A stretch of DNA of 41,329 nucleotides, from contig NZ_JAQZSG010000038.1 in assembly GCF_028745515.1 (NCBI RefSeq), forward strand, positions 1-41,329. The letters are read 5' to 3'. This DNA comes from Paenibacillus thermotolerans (lineage in GTDB: Bacteria; Bacillota; Bacilli; Paenibacillales; YIM-B00363). The position numbers and the translations under genes were made by a program. Below, one piece after another: positions 8,050 to 17,971 of this stretch. Numbering within the stretch: the stretch's first letter is position 1; the number at the start of each line of letters is the position of its first letter. The notes below the pieces were generated by a model. That model saw nothing but the letters and a program-made list of their open reading frames with translations. It had not been told where the DNA came from and did no database searches.

Positions 8050-10818
8050 TTATTCGGATTGATCGTCTCTCGTTCCTGATGTCTGAAACGCACAAAAAGG
8101 AGAAAATAACCCGTTAGGCAAATTCGGCAAGCTTTCCAGCAAGAGGCTTGTTTCGTTCTGCCAATCGATCATGACCGTCCTCCCGAACGGCGTCGTGACA
8201 TATCTCATGCGCAGCTCCAGCAAACGATCGGATTTCCAAGAAAAACCGCAAGCGATTTCCAAATTCGCGCCGCGGAACGGCTGCGGCGAACGCTCATAAT
8301 GCAAGTGTCCTCTCCCGAACCGGAACTCCTTCGGTCCGTCCGAAGTTATGATCCGGACAATCGCATATTGTTTATGAAAGGTGAAGCGGATTCGGCTCCA
8401 ACCTTCCTCGTTGTCGCCGAGTCGGTACGCCGTATCCGAAACGCTATGCTCGAACGGCGATTCAAGAGAGCTCCAGGCCGGATCGACGGACCGCTCCAGC
8501 GTACCGTCTTGCATGGCTGCAATAGCGGAGAGAGGTTCGGATTCGTCTGCCGGAATCGGTGCCGAAGCCGTCATACTCGGAAGCAAATGCTCCCAAACTT
8601 CATTCAAGACCGCTTGCATTTCATTCGTGCCGGCGGTGCAGACAAACACGGCATCCTGAGCAGGCATCACAACGCAGAATTGTCCGAACGCCCCGTCTCC
8701 CCGATAGGCGCCGTGCCGGCAGCGCCAAAACTGATACCCGTACCCTTGCGTCCAGTCGCTGTCGCCTTCTTCCCCGTTGGATATTTGTTTGGATACCGCT
8801 TGCCCGATCCATTCCTCGGAAAGCAGGCATCTTCCTTCCCATACGCCGTTCTGGAGATAGAGCTGCCCGAATTTGGCGATATCTTCGACGGTTACGTACA
8901 GTCCCCATCCCCCCGTATCGACGCCTCTGGGACAGATCTCCCATGTCGGGTCGTTTATGCCTAAGGGCTCGAATAAGCGGGGCTGCAAATAGGTCAACAG
9001 CGATTGTCCCGTCACCCTGAGAAGGATTGCGGACAGCATGTAGGTTGCTCCGCTGTTATATACAAAATGCGTCCCCGGTTCATATTCGACGGGCAAGCTT
9101 AAGAAGGCCTTCGCCCAATTTCCGTTCGGATCGTTCAGCATCGCTTCCATTGTATCCTGAGCGTGCCCGGTGCCCATCATAAGCAGATCGCGCACGGTCA
9201 TTTTCGATAAATTCGAACCCTTTTCCCCCGGCGCCAACTCCGGAAAAAAGGATACGACACGGTCATCCAAAGAAACGGTCCCTTCGTCTGCGGCCAATCC
9301 GATCGCTGTCGAAGTGAAGCTTTTGCTTAACGAAAACATCATATGCGGGAGGTCGTTGCGGTAAGGCAACCAGCTTTCCTCCGCTATGACATGGCCGTGC
9401 CTTAGCAGCATAAAGCCGTGCAGCTCCAGCCTCTTCTCATCAATTTTTTCGAGAAAACGCCGTATCCCCGACGGATCTACCCCTTGCGATTCCGGACGGC
9501 TGCGCGGCAAATCGGCGCGGTAGCCTTGCAGTATATCGATCGATTTAAAATATTGCGGAGACGGCACCGGCCCTTTCAGCAGCGGATCGTCCGTGCGATG
9601 CATCCAATCGTGCAATTTCCTTAGCAGCTCCTTCCGGATTTCGCGATATTCCGGAGCATCCGCCACGCTCCGCTTCTCTAACGGGTCTAGCTTCAAATCG
9701 TAAAGCTCGCAATAAGGATTAGGGACAACCCACTCATCTAAGAATTCACGGTAAGCGGGGCTCGCCTTCGCGTCGATCGGCACGTCCACCGTATCGTACG
9801 TATTGAAGTGCATGATCAGCTTGTAGCGCTCGGTACGTACGCAGCGAAGAGGGTCATAGGTCGTATGGTACGTCTTCTCGGCGAATATTTCGGTGCGTCG
9901 TTCATAATGCTTCCCCTCAAGCAAAGGGAGAAAGCTTCTGCCTTGAACGCCTTGCGGCTGGGGCAAACCGAGCGCCTCCAGAATGGACGGCATAATATCG
10001 ATATGGCTGATCAACGGGTCGTAGACGCGTCCGCCGGTTAAGCCTCCGTTCGGCCAGTGAACAATCAGCGGCACCTCGATGCCGGGATCGTATAAGGTGC
10101 CCTTGGCTCTCGGAAAGTCAAGCCCATGGTCGGATGTGAATACGATCAACGTATTGTCCCGAAGGCCGAGCTCATCCACCTTATCGAGAACTTTCCGAAT
10201 TGCTTTGTCCAATTCGAGGATGTCCCCTTGCAAGGCGGCCATCTCCCGTTCAACCCCCGGATAATCGGACAGCCAGCGCGGAGCCTTCGTTCCTTTGCTT
10301 GCGTCCGGTTCATTCAGGCCGTTCTGCGAATAATGGCGGTGCGCTTCCTCGAAGCCGATCTCGAGATAGAAGGGTCTTCGATCCGCCGGGCTCGTTCGCT
10401 TATATTTCTCTAGCCAGTCAACGGCGCTTGCCGAGGCGAATTTGCTTAGCGATCCCGGAATCGCTTCTTCAAACCCGATGTCCGACGGCTTTCGTGCGAC
10501 ATGCTGGGTGCCGATCAGAGCCGTCCGGTAGCCGTGCTTTTTGAGCCATTCCGGAAGCGGCGTTTCTTCCTGCGGCAAATACCAGGCAAACTCGGCGTGC
10601 GCAAGACCCATCACTCCGTTGGAATGGGGATATTTCCCCGTCATGATCGAGGACCGTGCCGGCGAGCATTGAGGGGCGGTCGTAAACGCGTTCGAAAACA
10701 TAACGCCGGATCGGGCAAGAGCGTCCAGACAATCGGATCGTACGGAAGTCGCGCCGTAACTGTTCAGATGCCTTCCAAGATCGTGACTCGTAATAAACAA
10801 CACGTTCGGTCTTTCCAT
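8050..10818 (-). CDS. Sulfatase / serine hydrolase (class C beta-lactamase-like) fusion
   Basis: A 922-residue two-enzyme fusion. Residues 1 to about 420 are an S1 sulfatase, closest by eye to heparan-N-sulfatase-like forms. The formylglycine motif is CSPAR (C51), the early metal ligand is in SHDLG, and a late SDHG (D230, H231) is present. Residues 435 to about 760 are a serine hydrolase of the beta-lactamase/transpeptidase fold, with SLSK (S496, K499) and a YNS motif (Y587). About 140 residues follow with no motif I recognise. There is no signal peptide, so it should act in the cytoplasm. AAGGAGG lies 8 bases before the ATG at 10818; the frame extends 10 codons further with no support. It is the last gene of the sugar-uptake operon, suggesting action on an imported sulfated or acylated saccharide. 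Confidence 0.85.
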   Translation of the reverse strand: MERPNVLFITSHDLGRHLNSYGATSVRSDCLDALARSGVMFSNAFTTAPQCSPARSSIMTGKYPHSNGVMGLAHAEFAWYLPQEETPLPEWLKKHGYRTALIGTQHVARKPSDIGFEEAIPGSLSKFASASAVDWLEKYKRTSPADRRPFYLEIGFEEAHRHYSQNGLNEPDASKGTKAPRWLSDYPGVEREMAALQGDILELDKAIRKVLDKVDELGLRDNTLIVFTSDHGLDFPRAKGTLYDPGIEVPLIVHWPNGGLTGGRVYDPLISHIDIMPSILEALGLPQPQGVQGRSFLPLLEGKHYERRTEIFAEKTYHTTYDPLRCVRTERYKLIMHFNTYDTVDVPIDAKASPAYREFLDEWVVPNPYCELYDLKLDPLEKRSVADAPEYREIRKELLRKLHDWMHRTDDPLLKGPVPSPQYFKSIDILQGYRADLPRSRPESQGVDPSGIRRFLEKIDEKRLELHGFMLLRHGHVIAEESWLPYRNDLPHMMFSLSKSFTSTAIGLAADEGTVSLDDRVVSFFPELAPGEKGSNLSKMTVRDLLMMGTGHAQDTMEAMLNDPNGNWAKAFLSLPVEYEPGTHFVYNSGATYMLSAILLRVTGQSLLTYLQPRLFEPLGINDPTWEICPRGVDTGGWGLYVTVEDIAKFGQLYLQNGVWEGRCLLSEEWIGQAVSKQISNGEEGDSDWTQGYGYQFWRCRHGAYRGDGAFGQFCVVMPAQDAVFVCTAGTNEMQAVLNEVWEHLLPSMTASAPIPADESEPLSAIAAMQDGTLERSVDPAWSSLESPFEHSVSDTAYRLGDNEEGWSRIRFTFHKQYAIVRIITSDGPKEFRFGRGHLHYERSPQPFRGANLEIACGFSWKSDRLLELRMRYVTTPFGRTVMIDWQNETSLLLESLPNLPNGLFSPFCAFQTSGTRDDQSE

Positions 10819-10915
10819 TTGTTCAGCCTCCTTGCTTCCGCCGTTCACTTGTTTGCAGTTGTTGTATAAAGGATGAAGCCGCCCCGGAGTCCGGGACAGC
10901 TTCCTCTTGCCTCCA

Positions 10916-12475
10916 TTATTTCGAAGCCTTGTATGCGTCCAATTGTTTCTGGTATTCGGCTAGAACTTTATCGATTCCCGCAGCCTTCAGCTTATCGAGC
11001 GCCGACTTAATATTCGAATCGAAATCAATGACACCGCGGTAAATCGGCGTTACGTCGGATGTAAATACGGCTTGTACGTTAGCCATTTCGGACTTGACCG
11101 GCGAAGGATCGAAGAAGAAATCTGCCGCAAAGAAGTTCGAAGCGGACGGATTCGATTTGAACAACTCTTTATTCGCCGACAACTTGCTCTCGTCGACGCG
11201 GATATAGTTCAAGTTGCCGACCATCCAATCCGGGTGCTCGTACAATGGCTGTTTCGTAGCCTCATCAAGAATCGTTTGCTTGCCTTTCTCCCCGTCCTTG
11301 TTGTACGTTTTGCCTTCGATTCCGTACAAGAACAGATCGTAGTTGTCTTGATTCTCGTACAACCAGTTGAGGAATTTCACGCAAGCTTCCGGATTTTTGC
11401 TGTTAGCCGCTACGACGTTAATATTTTTCGCGCCGACCATACGGTACGCTTGGCCGTCCGGGTTGAAGCGCATCAGCTCAATGTCGGAATCTTGGATGTC
11501 CGGGTACGTCTTTTGCAGTTCCGGCAGAGTGTTTGGCGGAGTGCCGAACAAGAAAACCCACTCGCCGGATTGAATTTGCTTGTCCATCTGCTCTTGTTTC
11601 ACTGTCAATACGTCCGGATCCAACAATTTGCGCTTATATGCGTCGCGGAACCATTGCGCGTCTTGCTTGAACTCTTCGGTTTCGACCCAATTTTTTACGA
11701 CGCCGTCTTGGCCGATGTACGCAATGTTGTCCCGTACGGTAAACGGATACGAATCATACAAGCGTTGGAAGATATCGGCAGGGCCGGCGGCGCCGCCGCG
11801 AATCGGGAACGTCATCTTCATGCCTAATGTTTTGTTAACCTGTTCGAACGCGTCCAGCATCTCTTCCCGGGTTTTAAACTCCGTCGGAGCGCCCGCCTTT
11901 TTCAACCAATACTTATTGACCGTGATCGATCCGTCGACCGACGACTCGTACCAATATGCCGGAACGCCGTAAATTTTGCCTTCTTTCGTCACGCCGCTCC
12001 ATACCGATTCGGGAATGTACTTCTGCAAATTAGGCCCGAATTGCTCGATTTCCGCCGTAATATCCTTCAGCGCGCCGCGTGCGGCATAGTTCGCCAAAGA
12101 TACTTGGTCGTTCATAACGTGGAACATGTCGAATTCGTCGCTCGTCGAAAGCTTGAGATTAATTTTTTGTTCCCATGCGCCCCAGTCGATGTACTCTTTT
12201 TCGATTTGGACGTTGACGCCGTCGGCAAGCAGCTTATTGTTAACTTCCGCTTGCACGGCTTTCCATTCTTTCGGCTCCGAGCCAGGAACGACATACTTGA
12301 TCGTTACCGGTTTCTCGGCTGTCGCATCCGTTGCATCCGCGCTGCCGGAAGAATCCTCGCCTGTGGAAGCGCTAGGCGCGGTGTCGGAGTCGCCCGATTT
12401 TTGTCCATTGGAGCATGCTGCCGCAAATACGTCGAACAGCAATACGGCCAGTAAAACTAATGCGATCTTTCTCAT
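10916..12475 (-). CDS. Extracellular solute-binding lipoprotein (LplA/LipO-like)
   Basis: A 519-residue substrate-binding lipoprotein for a carbohydrate ABC importer. It has a lipoprotein signal (MRKIALVLLAVLLFDVFAAAC) with lipobox AAAC, a Ser/Asp/Thr-rich linker, and then the large two-lobe binding domain typical of Paenibacillus LipO/LplA proteins. The frame opens six codons earlier, but GGGGAGAGGG precedes the ATG at 12475 at good spacing. It lies between the permease genes (upstream) and the sulfatase fusion (downstream), with no ATPase gene nearby. Such systems usually share a housekeeping MsmX-type ATPase encoded elsewhere. Confidence 0.9.
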   Translation of the reverse strand: MRKIALVLLAVLLFDVFAAACSNGQKSGDSDTAPSASTGEDSSGSADATDATAEKPVTIKYVVPGSEPKEWKAVQAEVNNKLLADGVNVQIEKEYIDWGAWEQKINLKLSTSDEFDMFHVMNDQVSLANYAARGALKDITAEIEQFGPNLQKYIPESVWSGVTKEGKIYGVPAYWYESSVDGSITVNKYWLKKAGAPTEFKTREEMLDAFEQVNKTLGMKMTFPIRGGAAGPADIFQRLYDSYPFTVRDNIAYIGQDGVVKNWVETEEFKQDAQWFRDAYKRKLLDPDVLTVKQEQMDKQIQSGEWVFLFGTPPNTLPELQKTYPDIQDSDIELMRFNPDGQAYRMVGAKNINVVAANSKNPEACVKFLNWLYENQDNYDLFLYGIEGKTYNKDGEKGKQTILDEATKQPLYEHPDWMVGNLNYIRVDESKLSANKELFKSNPSASNFFAADFFFDPSPVKSEMANVQAVFTSDVTPIYRGVIDFDSNIKSALDKLKAAGIDKVLAEYQKQLDAYKASK

Positions 12476-12533
12476 TTTCGACCCTCTCCCCATAATGAGT
12501 TGTTTATATGTGAACCTCTCTCGAGGTAAACAT

Positions 12534-13412
12534 CTATCCTTTCACCGAACCGATAACCAAGCCTTTGACGAAATATCGCTGCAAAAACGGATACAAAAAC
12601 ACGATAGGCCCGATCGTAATAATGACGGTCGCCATTTTCGTCGATTCCGCAGGAAGCGTATATTGGGAGCTGTCCCCATTCGGAAGCATTTCAAGCATCT
12701 GGATGTTGGAGCGAAGCTCGAACAAAATGTACTGCAGCGGCATTAAATTTTTATTGTCTATAAGCATGATTGCGTTGAACCAATCGTTCCAATAGCTGAG
12801 CGCGTAGAACAGAGTAACGGTGGCAAGAACCGGCGTGCACAGCGGCATATAAATCTGGAAGGCGATCCGCAGATCGTTGGCTCCGTCAATGTACGCCGAT
12901 TCGCGCAAAGCTTCGGGCAGGCTCTCCATAAAGTTTTTCACAAGAAACATATTGAAAGCGTTAAACATCAAGGTCGGAATAATAAGCGCAAAAATATTGT
13001 TGACGAGTCCGAGCTTATAGCACATTAAATACCAGGGTACAAGCCCTCCGTGAAACAACATCGTTATAAAGAAGTAAAGCGCGAGCGGACCCCGATATTT
13101 CAGCCTCGGATTCGACATCGGATAGGCCGCGCAAGCCGTAATGATTAAAGCGGCCAGCGAACCGACCACCGTTATGAAAACCGATACGCCGTATCCCCGC
13201 AGAATGACCTCCGCATTCACGAAGATCATTCGGTATCCGTCGAGCGAAAAGCTATCCGGGAAGAAGCTGTAGCCTTTGGCCGTTATACTGCTCTCTGCGC
13301 TCAAGGAAACGATTAACGTCAGCAGCGTGGGCAATAAGCAGATCAGAGCGAACACAGCGAGAATGAAGTATATGAACATGGTGCCGATTTGCCACCGCGA
13401 TTGTGCGTGCAT
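12534..13412 (-). CDS. Carbohydrate ABC transporter permease (LplC/YtcP-like)
   Basis: A 292-residue inner-membrane permease with six predicted helices. The conserved cytoplasmic loop reads ESLPEALRESAYIDGANDLRIAFQIYMPLCTPVLAT, the EAA motif of MalG/LplC-type subunits. It shares one base with the upstream permease gene (TAATG at 13412), so the two are translationally coupled. It pairs with that permease and the LplA-like lipoprotein to import an oligosaccharide or similar solute. Confidence 0.92.
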   Translation of the reverse strand: MHAQSRWQIGTMFIYFILAVFALICLLPTLLTLIVSLSAESSITAKGYSFFPDSFSLDGYRMIFVNAEVILRGYGVSVFITVVGSLAALIITACAAYPMSNPRLKYRGPLALYFFITMLFHGGLVPWYLMCYKLGLVNNIFALIIPTLMFNAFNMFLVKNFMESLPEALRESAYIDGANDLRIAFQIYMPLCTPVLATVTLFYALSYWNDWFNAIMLIDNKNLMPLQYILFELRSNIQMLEMLPNGDSSQYTLPAESTKMATVIITIGPIVFLYPFLQRYFVKGLVIGSVKG

Positions 13413-14371
13413 TAGTACAATGCCCCCTCCTTAAAGAACCTGCGCGTTAACCAGTTCGCGACAAACACGAGCAGGAGTCCGACGGTCGATTGGAATAAAC
13501 CGACGGCCGCCGCGTTGGACGGATCCCCGATTTGGCGGAGCGCCCGGAATACATAAGTATCGATTACGTCCGTTGTCGAATATAGAACGCCGTTATCGCC
13601 GATGATCGAATAAATCATGCCGAAATCGCCGTAGAAGATCTTGCCTAAATTAAGAAGCGTCAATATCGCTACGGTTGGGGCGATCAACGGAAGCGTAATG
13701 CGCATCATCTTCTGCCATCTGGATGCCCCGTCAATGTCCGCCGACTCGTACAACGCTTGATCGATGCCGGTAATCGCCGCCAAATAAATAATGGAGGCCA
13801 TCCCGGCTTCCTTCCACACCTTCATTCCTACCAATATCCAAGGCCACGCTTCGGCTTTGGTGTACCAATTGACCGGCTCTCCGCCGAAATATTCGATAAC
13901 CTGGTTAATGACGCCGTAATTCGTGTTAAAAAAGCTGTACATCATATAGCTCACGATGATCCAAGAAAGGAAGTTCGGAAAAATCATCGTCGTCTGTGCA
14001 AATTTTATAAAGAGGCGATGGCGTATTTCGTTAAACAGGATCGCCAGTGCAAGCGCAAAGAACGTAATGAATACGAGAAACAGGACGTTTAATTTGATCG
14101 TGTTCCATGTGACTACGACCGCATCGTTGGATTGAAAGAAAAACCTGAAATTCTCCAGCCCGACCCATTCGTTCTGAAAAAGACCTTTATTGTACTGAAA
14201 TCTCTGAAAGGCAATCAGTAAATAAGGATAAGTGGCATATGAGAAAATAAATACGTACACGACGGCGGGAAGCAAAAGAAGGTAGGAATAACGATTTTTG
14301 ATGATTTCGTGAAAAAAACCTTTCTTTGTCTTTAGAGCCGCCACCGATTGTTTGTCTATCGCGCTGCGCAT
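13412..14371 (-). CDS. Carbohydrate ABC transporter permease (LplB/YteP-like)
   Basis: A 319-residue permease of the LplB/YteP (MalF-like) type, and the first gene of the uptake operon. The first helix is near residues 30-50. The EAA loop is DQALYESADIDGASRWQKMMRITLPLIAPT near residues 205-235. GAGAGGAGA sits before the ATG. The 194-bp gap upstream separates it from the regulator gene and contains that gene's terminator and a second small hairpin. Confidence 0.92.
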   Translation of the reverse strand: MRSAIDKQSVAALKTKKGFFHEIIKNRYSYLLLLPAVVYVFIFSYATYPYLLIAFQRFQYNKGLFQNEWVGLENFRFFFQSNDAVVVTWNTIKLNVLFLVFITFFALALAILFNEIRHRLFIKFAQTTMIFPNFLSWIIVSYMMYSFFNTNYGVINQVIEYFGGEPVNWYTKAEAWPWILVGMKVWKEAGMASIIYLAAITGIDQALYESADIDGASRWQKMMRITLPLIAPTVAILTLLNLGKIFYGDFGMIYSIIGDNGVLYSTTDVIDTYVFRALRQIGDPSNAAAVGLFQSTVGLLLVFVANWLTRRFFKEGALY

Positions 14372-14464
14372 CTTAAATCTCCTCTCCTATCGGTTGACAC
14401 TTACTAATCATAGAGCCTTTCATGCATGCCGGTAAATTTCAAGTTTCCGCCTTTTCTTATAAAG

Positions 14465-14480
14465 AACCGCTTTCGCGGTT
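14465..14480. other. Small perfect hairpin in the permease leader region
   Basis: AACCGC and GCGGTT arms around a TTTC loop, with T/A-rich flanks on both sides, about 95 bp before the permease start. It could be a second terminator behind the regulator gene, or a leader element of the uptake operon. The sequence does not decide between them. Confidence 0.4.
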
Positions 14481-14542
14481 TTAAAAATTTAAACAAAAGA
14501 CCGATTCTCTAAAATTGAAAGGCGCAGCATACTTTTAAATCA

Positions 14543-14565
14543 ATAAAAAAAGCCCCTTTCGGAGC
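14543..14565 (-). terminator. Terminator of the AraC-type regulator gene
   Basis: On the minus strand AGCTCC-GAAA-GGGGCT begins right after the stop codon and is followed by TTTTTTT. This is a compact rho-independent terminator. Confidence 0.75.
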
Positions 14566-16842
14566 TTATTGGGATTCGGCTTTCGCCTCGTTCCGCAACC
14601 GGGATTGCTCCCGATATTGAGAAGGCGTAATGCCGAATTTTTTTTTGAACAACGTTGTAAAGTAAGGCACATTATAAATACCGACCATTTCCCCGACTTG
14701 GGCGATCGTCACGTGTTCTTCCGCAAGAATCGTCTTTGCCCTCTCCAGCCGGAGCTGCGACAAGTAATCGTTGAAGGAGGTGCCGGTAACCGTCTTGAAC
14801 AGCTTTCCGGTATATCCGGCGGATAAGCCTACTTGGCCGGCCGCCTCCTCCAAGGATAACGTCGGCTGCGCGCAATTCTCATGCACGTATCGCTTGATCT
14901 GTTCGACTACCCCCGCGTTTTTCACGGCAACGGCGTTATTCTTATGATCTTCGATTATGGCAATGAGCTTCAAACAAAACTGTTCCGTCTCTTTTCGCAA
15001 TTGCTCCATCGTTTCGACCTTTTGAATATTGTCCAGGTGCACATACAATTCGGAAGATTCAAGGTACCACCATTCAACGATATGCTCGAATTCCCGGATG
15101 ATCGTCATGAGCAGGAAATAGGAATACTGTAACGCTTCGGTCGGCGTCATTTTCACGATTTGGCCGCACCATACAGCAATTTGCTTTTGAACCGCATTGC
15201 GGCTGCACCCTTTAATCGCTTCGATGATGCTTCGTTCCGTGGACAGCGGATATTTCCTCGTCCTCTCTTGCTCCAGTTCCCCGTTTGCGAAGTCGATGAT
15301 CGCCTCGTGCCCTTGAAACAAGCGGAATGCCATCTGTTCCACGGCCGTCTCATAGGAATCCTTAATCCCGTACAACGAAGAACAAACATCCCCAATGCTT
15401 ATCGAAACCGATATTTGATAATACTGTTTAACGGTATCCTGAATTTCCGGCAGCAGGAAATAAAGTTCCGAATCAAGGACATCCTCCTGTAAGCTTAGGA
15501 TAAATACCGTTTCATCCTCCATTGGGATTAATTGACTGATATACACCTTGCTTAAAACCTCTTGCGCGATATTTCCGAGCGCGAATCGAATAAGCTCCCG
15601 TTCTTGGGGGCTGAATTTTGCCCGGAAAGAGCGGTTATCGTCAATGTCAAACAACAAAGCAACGAAATACGGGCCGGGTAATTTTTCTTCCCAGGCTTTC
15701 AGAATTTCAGGCCCGTACGATTGCCCGGTTCGATTGCCTTTGAGCAGATCGGACATATACCGGTTTTCCATAATTTCCGTAGTTTGATTCAAGGCCCTGG
15801 ACAACAGATGGTATTCATCCAGACGGGGCGTCGATCCCTGCCTGCCGGCCGATCCGAATACGTTGGCCCGATCAACCAAAGCTTTGATCGGATTGTAAAT
15901 ATTGCCGCTTAAGTACAAGGAAATCCCCGAACCGAGCGCAAACAGCAGCAACCCCGCGACCATTGTCAAGTTTCTAAGCTCATAAATATTCGATAACAAG
16001 TCCGAATACGGTTGTACGCTGACGAAATATAAATCCAGCGTATTCGACTTCACGAATGTGACAAGCGACTTTTTACGATCGATCGTTTGCACGAAACTGC
16101 CTTTGGCTTGGTCCCCATAAATAATTTTTCGTATATAATCTTCCGCGCCGTAATTTTTCATGAACTGATCCCGGTTGCTGTGCGACAATACGGTACCGTT
16201 CGTGTCGATCACGAAGCTGTTGGCTTCTTGGGACGACGCGCTGATACTGCTCATCGTATTTTGGATATACGAAGCGTCTACATCAAGAACAATCATCGAC
16301 CGTTTCGGTTCATCCGAACGAAACTCGGGGACGAACATGAAGGTAAGCAGCTGCAATGGCGGTTTGCCGCCTCCGATATCCAGCTTTCGGGGGACGAAAT
16401 ACATGTACTGTTTCGTATACAGATTCGCCAAGTTGTCCTGAAACGGCAAACCTGCCGTATCCAGCTTTGAACCGCTTACAAAATTGTATAAACTGACGTT
16501 AGCGATGAACGGGTAAACGCTCTGTACTTTCGATATCAACAAATACGCCGCATATTTGACCTGCTTGTCGTCCTCTTTCTCATATAAAAAGGAAATAATG
16601 CGGTTGTCATTGAGCAATTGATACGTAACCTCATGCATCTGGCTGTACACGACATTGGACGTATAGCTCACCTGAGACAGCATTTCGCTGGAGGAGCGGT
16701 CAATCTCCTTCACTGCTCTTACCGAAAACAGCGTATACAAAGTAGAACACAACAGAACGATTGTAACGGCTATAATTAATAAATAGGACAGCACAAGTCT
16801 CCGATATACGCGAAACCGTCCGATCCGCCGTAGTAGTGTCAT
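14566..16842 (-). CDS. Membrane-bound AraC-family regulator with extracellular sensor (Cache) domain
   Basis: A 758-residue one-component sensor/regulator. A transmembrane helix lies near residues 17-40 (LVLSYLLIIAVTIVLLCSTL). It is followed by an extracellular Cache-like region of about 250 residues and a second helix near 290-310 (VAGLLLFALGSGISLYL). Then comes a long cytoplasmic linker, and a C-terminal AraC double helix-turn-helix (LSLEEAAGQVGLSAGYTGKLF and VTIAQVGEMVGIYNVPYFTTLF). The frame opens 14 codons upstream, but GGAAGGTGG precedes the ATG at 16842. Proteins of this type sit beside LplABC-type operons in Paenibacillus and activate them on sensing a saccharide. Here it is immediately upstream of such an operon. 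Confidence 0.9.
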   Translation of the reverse strand: MTLLRRIGRFRVYRRLVLSYLLIIAVTIVLLCSTLYTLFSVRAVKEIDRSSSEMLSQVSYTSNVVYSQMHEVTYQLLNDNRIISFLYEKEDDKQVKYAAYLLISKVQSVYPFIANVSLYNFVSGSKLDTAGLPFQDNLANLYTKQYMYFVPRKLDIGGGKPPLQLLTFMFVPEFRSDEPKRSMIVLDVDASYIQNTMSSISASSQEANSFVIDTNGTVLSHSNRDQFMKNYGAEDYIRKIIYGDQAKGSFVQTIDRKKSLVTFVKSNTLDLYFVSVQPYSDLLSNIYELRNLTMVAGLLLFALGSGISLYLSGNIYNPIKALVDRANVFGSAGRQGSTPRLDEYHLLSRALNQTTEIMENRYMSDLLKGNRTGQSYGPEILKAWEEKLPGPYFVALLFDIDDNRSFRAKFSPQERELIRFALGNIAQEVLSKVYISQLIPMEDETVFILSLQEDVLDSELYFLLPEIQDTVKQYYQISVSISIGDVCSSLYGIKDSYETAVEQMAFRLFQGHEAIIDFANGELEQERTRKYPLSTERSIIEAIKGCSRNAVQKQIAVWCGQIVKMTPTEALQYSYFLLMTIIREFEHIVEWWYLESSELYVHLDNIQKVETMEQLRKETEQFCLKLIAIIEDHKNNAVAVKNAGVVEQIKRYVHENCAQPTLSLEEAAGQVGLSAGYTGKLFKTVTGTSFNDYLSQLRLERAKTILAEEHVTIAQVGEMVGIYNVPYFTTLFKKKFGITPSQYREQSRLRNEAKAESQ

Positions 16843-17007
16843 AACGTACCACCTTCCGAGCATAATGCCATTACATGATGACATTACTTGTTCTTTGTTG
16901 TCAAATTATTTTACTCTCTTAAATACTTCCTTAATGACTCGGCACCTCGATTTGGAAACGCTTACAAAAATGCGCAGCCGATGCAGCTGTAACGGCAAAC
17001 ATTGGCG

Positions 17008-17649
17008 TCAGGAACCCAAACCTTTCAACCTCTCTACCTTTCCGGCCGAATACAATCGAATGAATACGGGCAATGCCAAATTGAATATTAAAGCCCCATA
17101 GACGCCGAAAGTATAGCCGGTCACATAATCGACACCCGCCAGCCTATGCAGCGCAGCGGCAATCAAGTGAATCACCAGGTTCGTAGAACAAAAGACGTAG
17201 CTCCGGATCATCCACATGCGATGCTTTTTAACGGATTTTCGCAAGATGGCTATGACAGCTGCCAACGTAAATGCGAACCAAAGCATATTCATTAGATTGA
17301 ATGCGATGCTATTGATCTTTCCGCCGGTGGAAAAAGGGGCCATATACCCCGAAGTAACGATGACCGCAAGGACGCACAGCACATACAAGTAACCGGCAAT
17401 TTTATGATAAGGACGCAGCTTTGAGGCTTTCGCAACGGAGAGGGCGAAGCCTCCCGCGAGCAATGCAGTGCATGCGGCAGCTACATGAACCTTCAGAACA
17501 ACAAGCCAAATACCGGTATCGAGCTCTCTTGTCAGGTTCACCTTCTCGCTCAAAAAGGAGTTGGCCGTCGGATCGATATAGAAATTCAAAGTGATTACAT
17601 AAAGTACGTACAAAAATAATGCAGACGCCGAAAACCATTTTATAAACAA
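17008..17649 (-). CDS. DUF2306 family membrane protein
   Basis: A 213-residue integral membrane protein with about six helices. Histidines sit in or near helices (KVHVAAACTALLAGG, HKIAGYLYVLCVL, KKHRMWMIRSYVFC, NLVIHLIAAALHRLAGV), as in DUF2306 proteins. Their function is unknown; the histidine pattern recalls heme-binding cytochrome-b561-like folds, which is inference. The frame continues to 17811, but GAGGTGAC six bases before the TTG at 17649 fixes a start that also removes a non-conserved extension. Confidence 0.75.
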   Translation of the reverse strand: MFIKWFSASALFLYVLYVITLNFYIDPTANSFLSEKVNLTRELDTGIWLVVLKVHVAAACTALLAGGFALSVAKASKLRPYHKIAGYLYVLCVLAVIVTSGYMAPFSTGGKINSIAFNLMNMLWFAFTLAAVIAILRKSVKKHRMWMIRSYVFCSTNLVIHLIAAALHRLAGVDYVTGYTFGVYGALIFNLALPVFIRLYSAGKVERLKGLGS

Positions 17650-17856
17650 GCGACAGTCACCTCTATCATCGTTTAAAAAACAATATTCCAAAATGTTCCT
17701 TATAGATCCCGCATGTACAATTATAAGGAATACATAAGGAAATTGCATGATCAACCGGGAAATGATTGTGAATAATTGTTGAATAATCGCACGAATCCCA
17801 TAAAAAAACACCCCTTTCTCTCGACAAGGAGTGCGTTTGGCGTGCTCATCGCAACG

Positions 17857-17956
17857 TTATCAACAGCTTTATTAACAGCATGTGATTAATATGAAGTACT
17901 AAAATTCATAGCTTCGTTGCGTTTATCCACATATCCACAAAAACGAGCTATCCACA
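17857..17956. other. DnaA-box cluster
   Basis: Five DnaA-box-like 9-mers on the plus strand within 100 bp: TTATCAACA (17857-17865), TTATTAACA (17869-17877), TTATCCACA (17923-17931, the exact consensus), ATATCCACA (17931-17939) and CTATCCACA (17948-17956). None has more than two mismatches to consensus. The cluster lies between the DUF2306 gene and the end of the AI-2E transporter gene and adjoins the GTCA array at 17972-18101. Confidence 0.55.
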
Positions 17957-17971
17957 ATCGTCTTTCGAATT

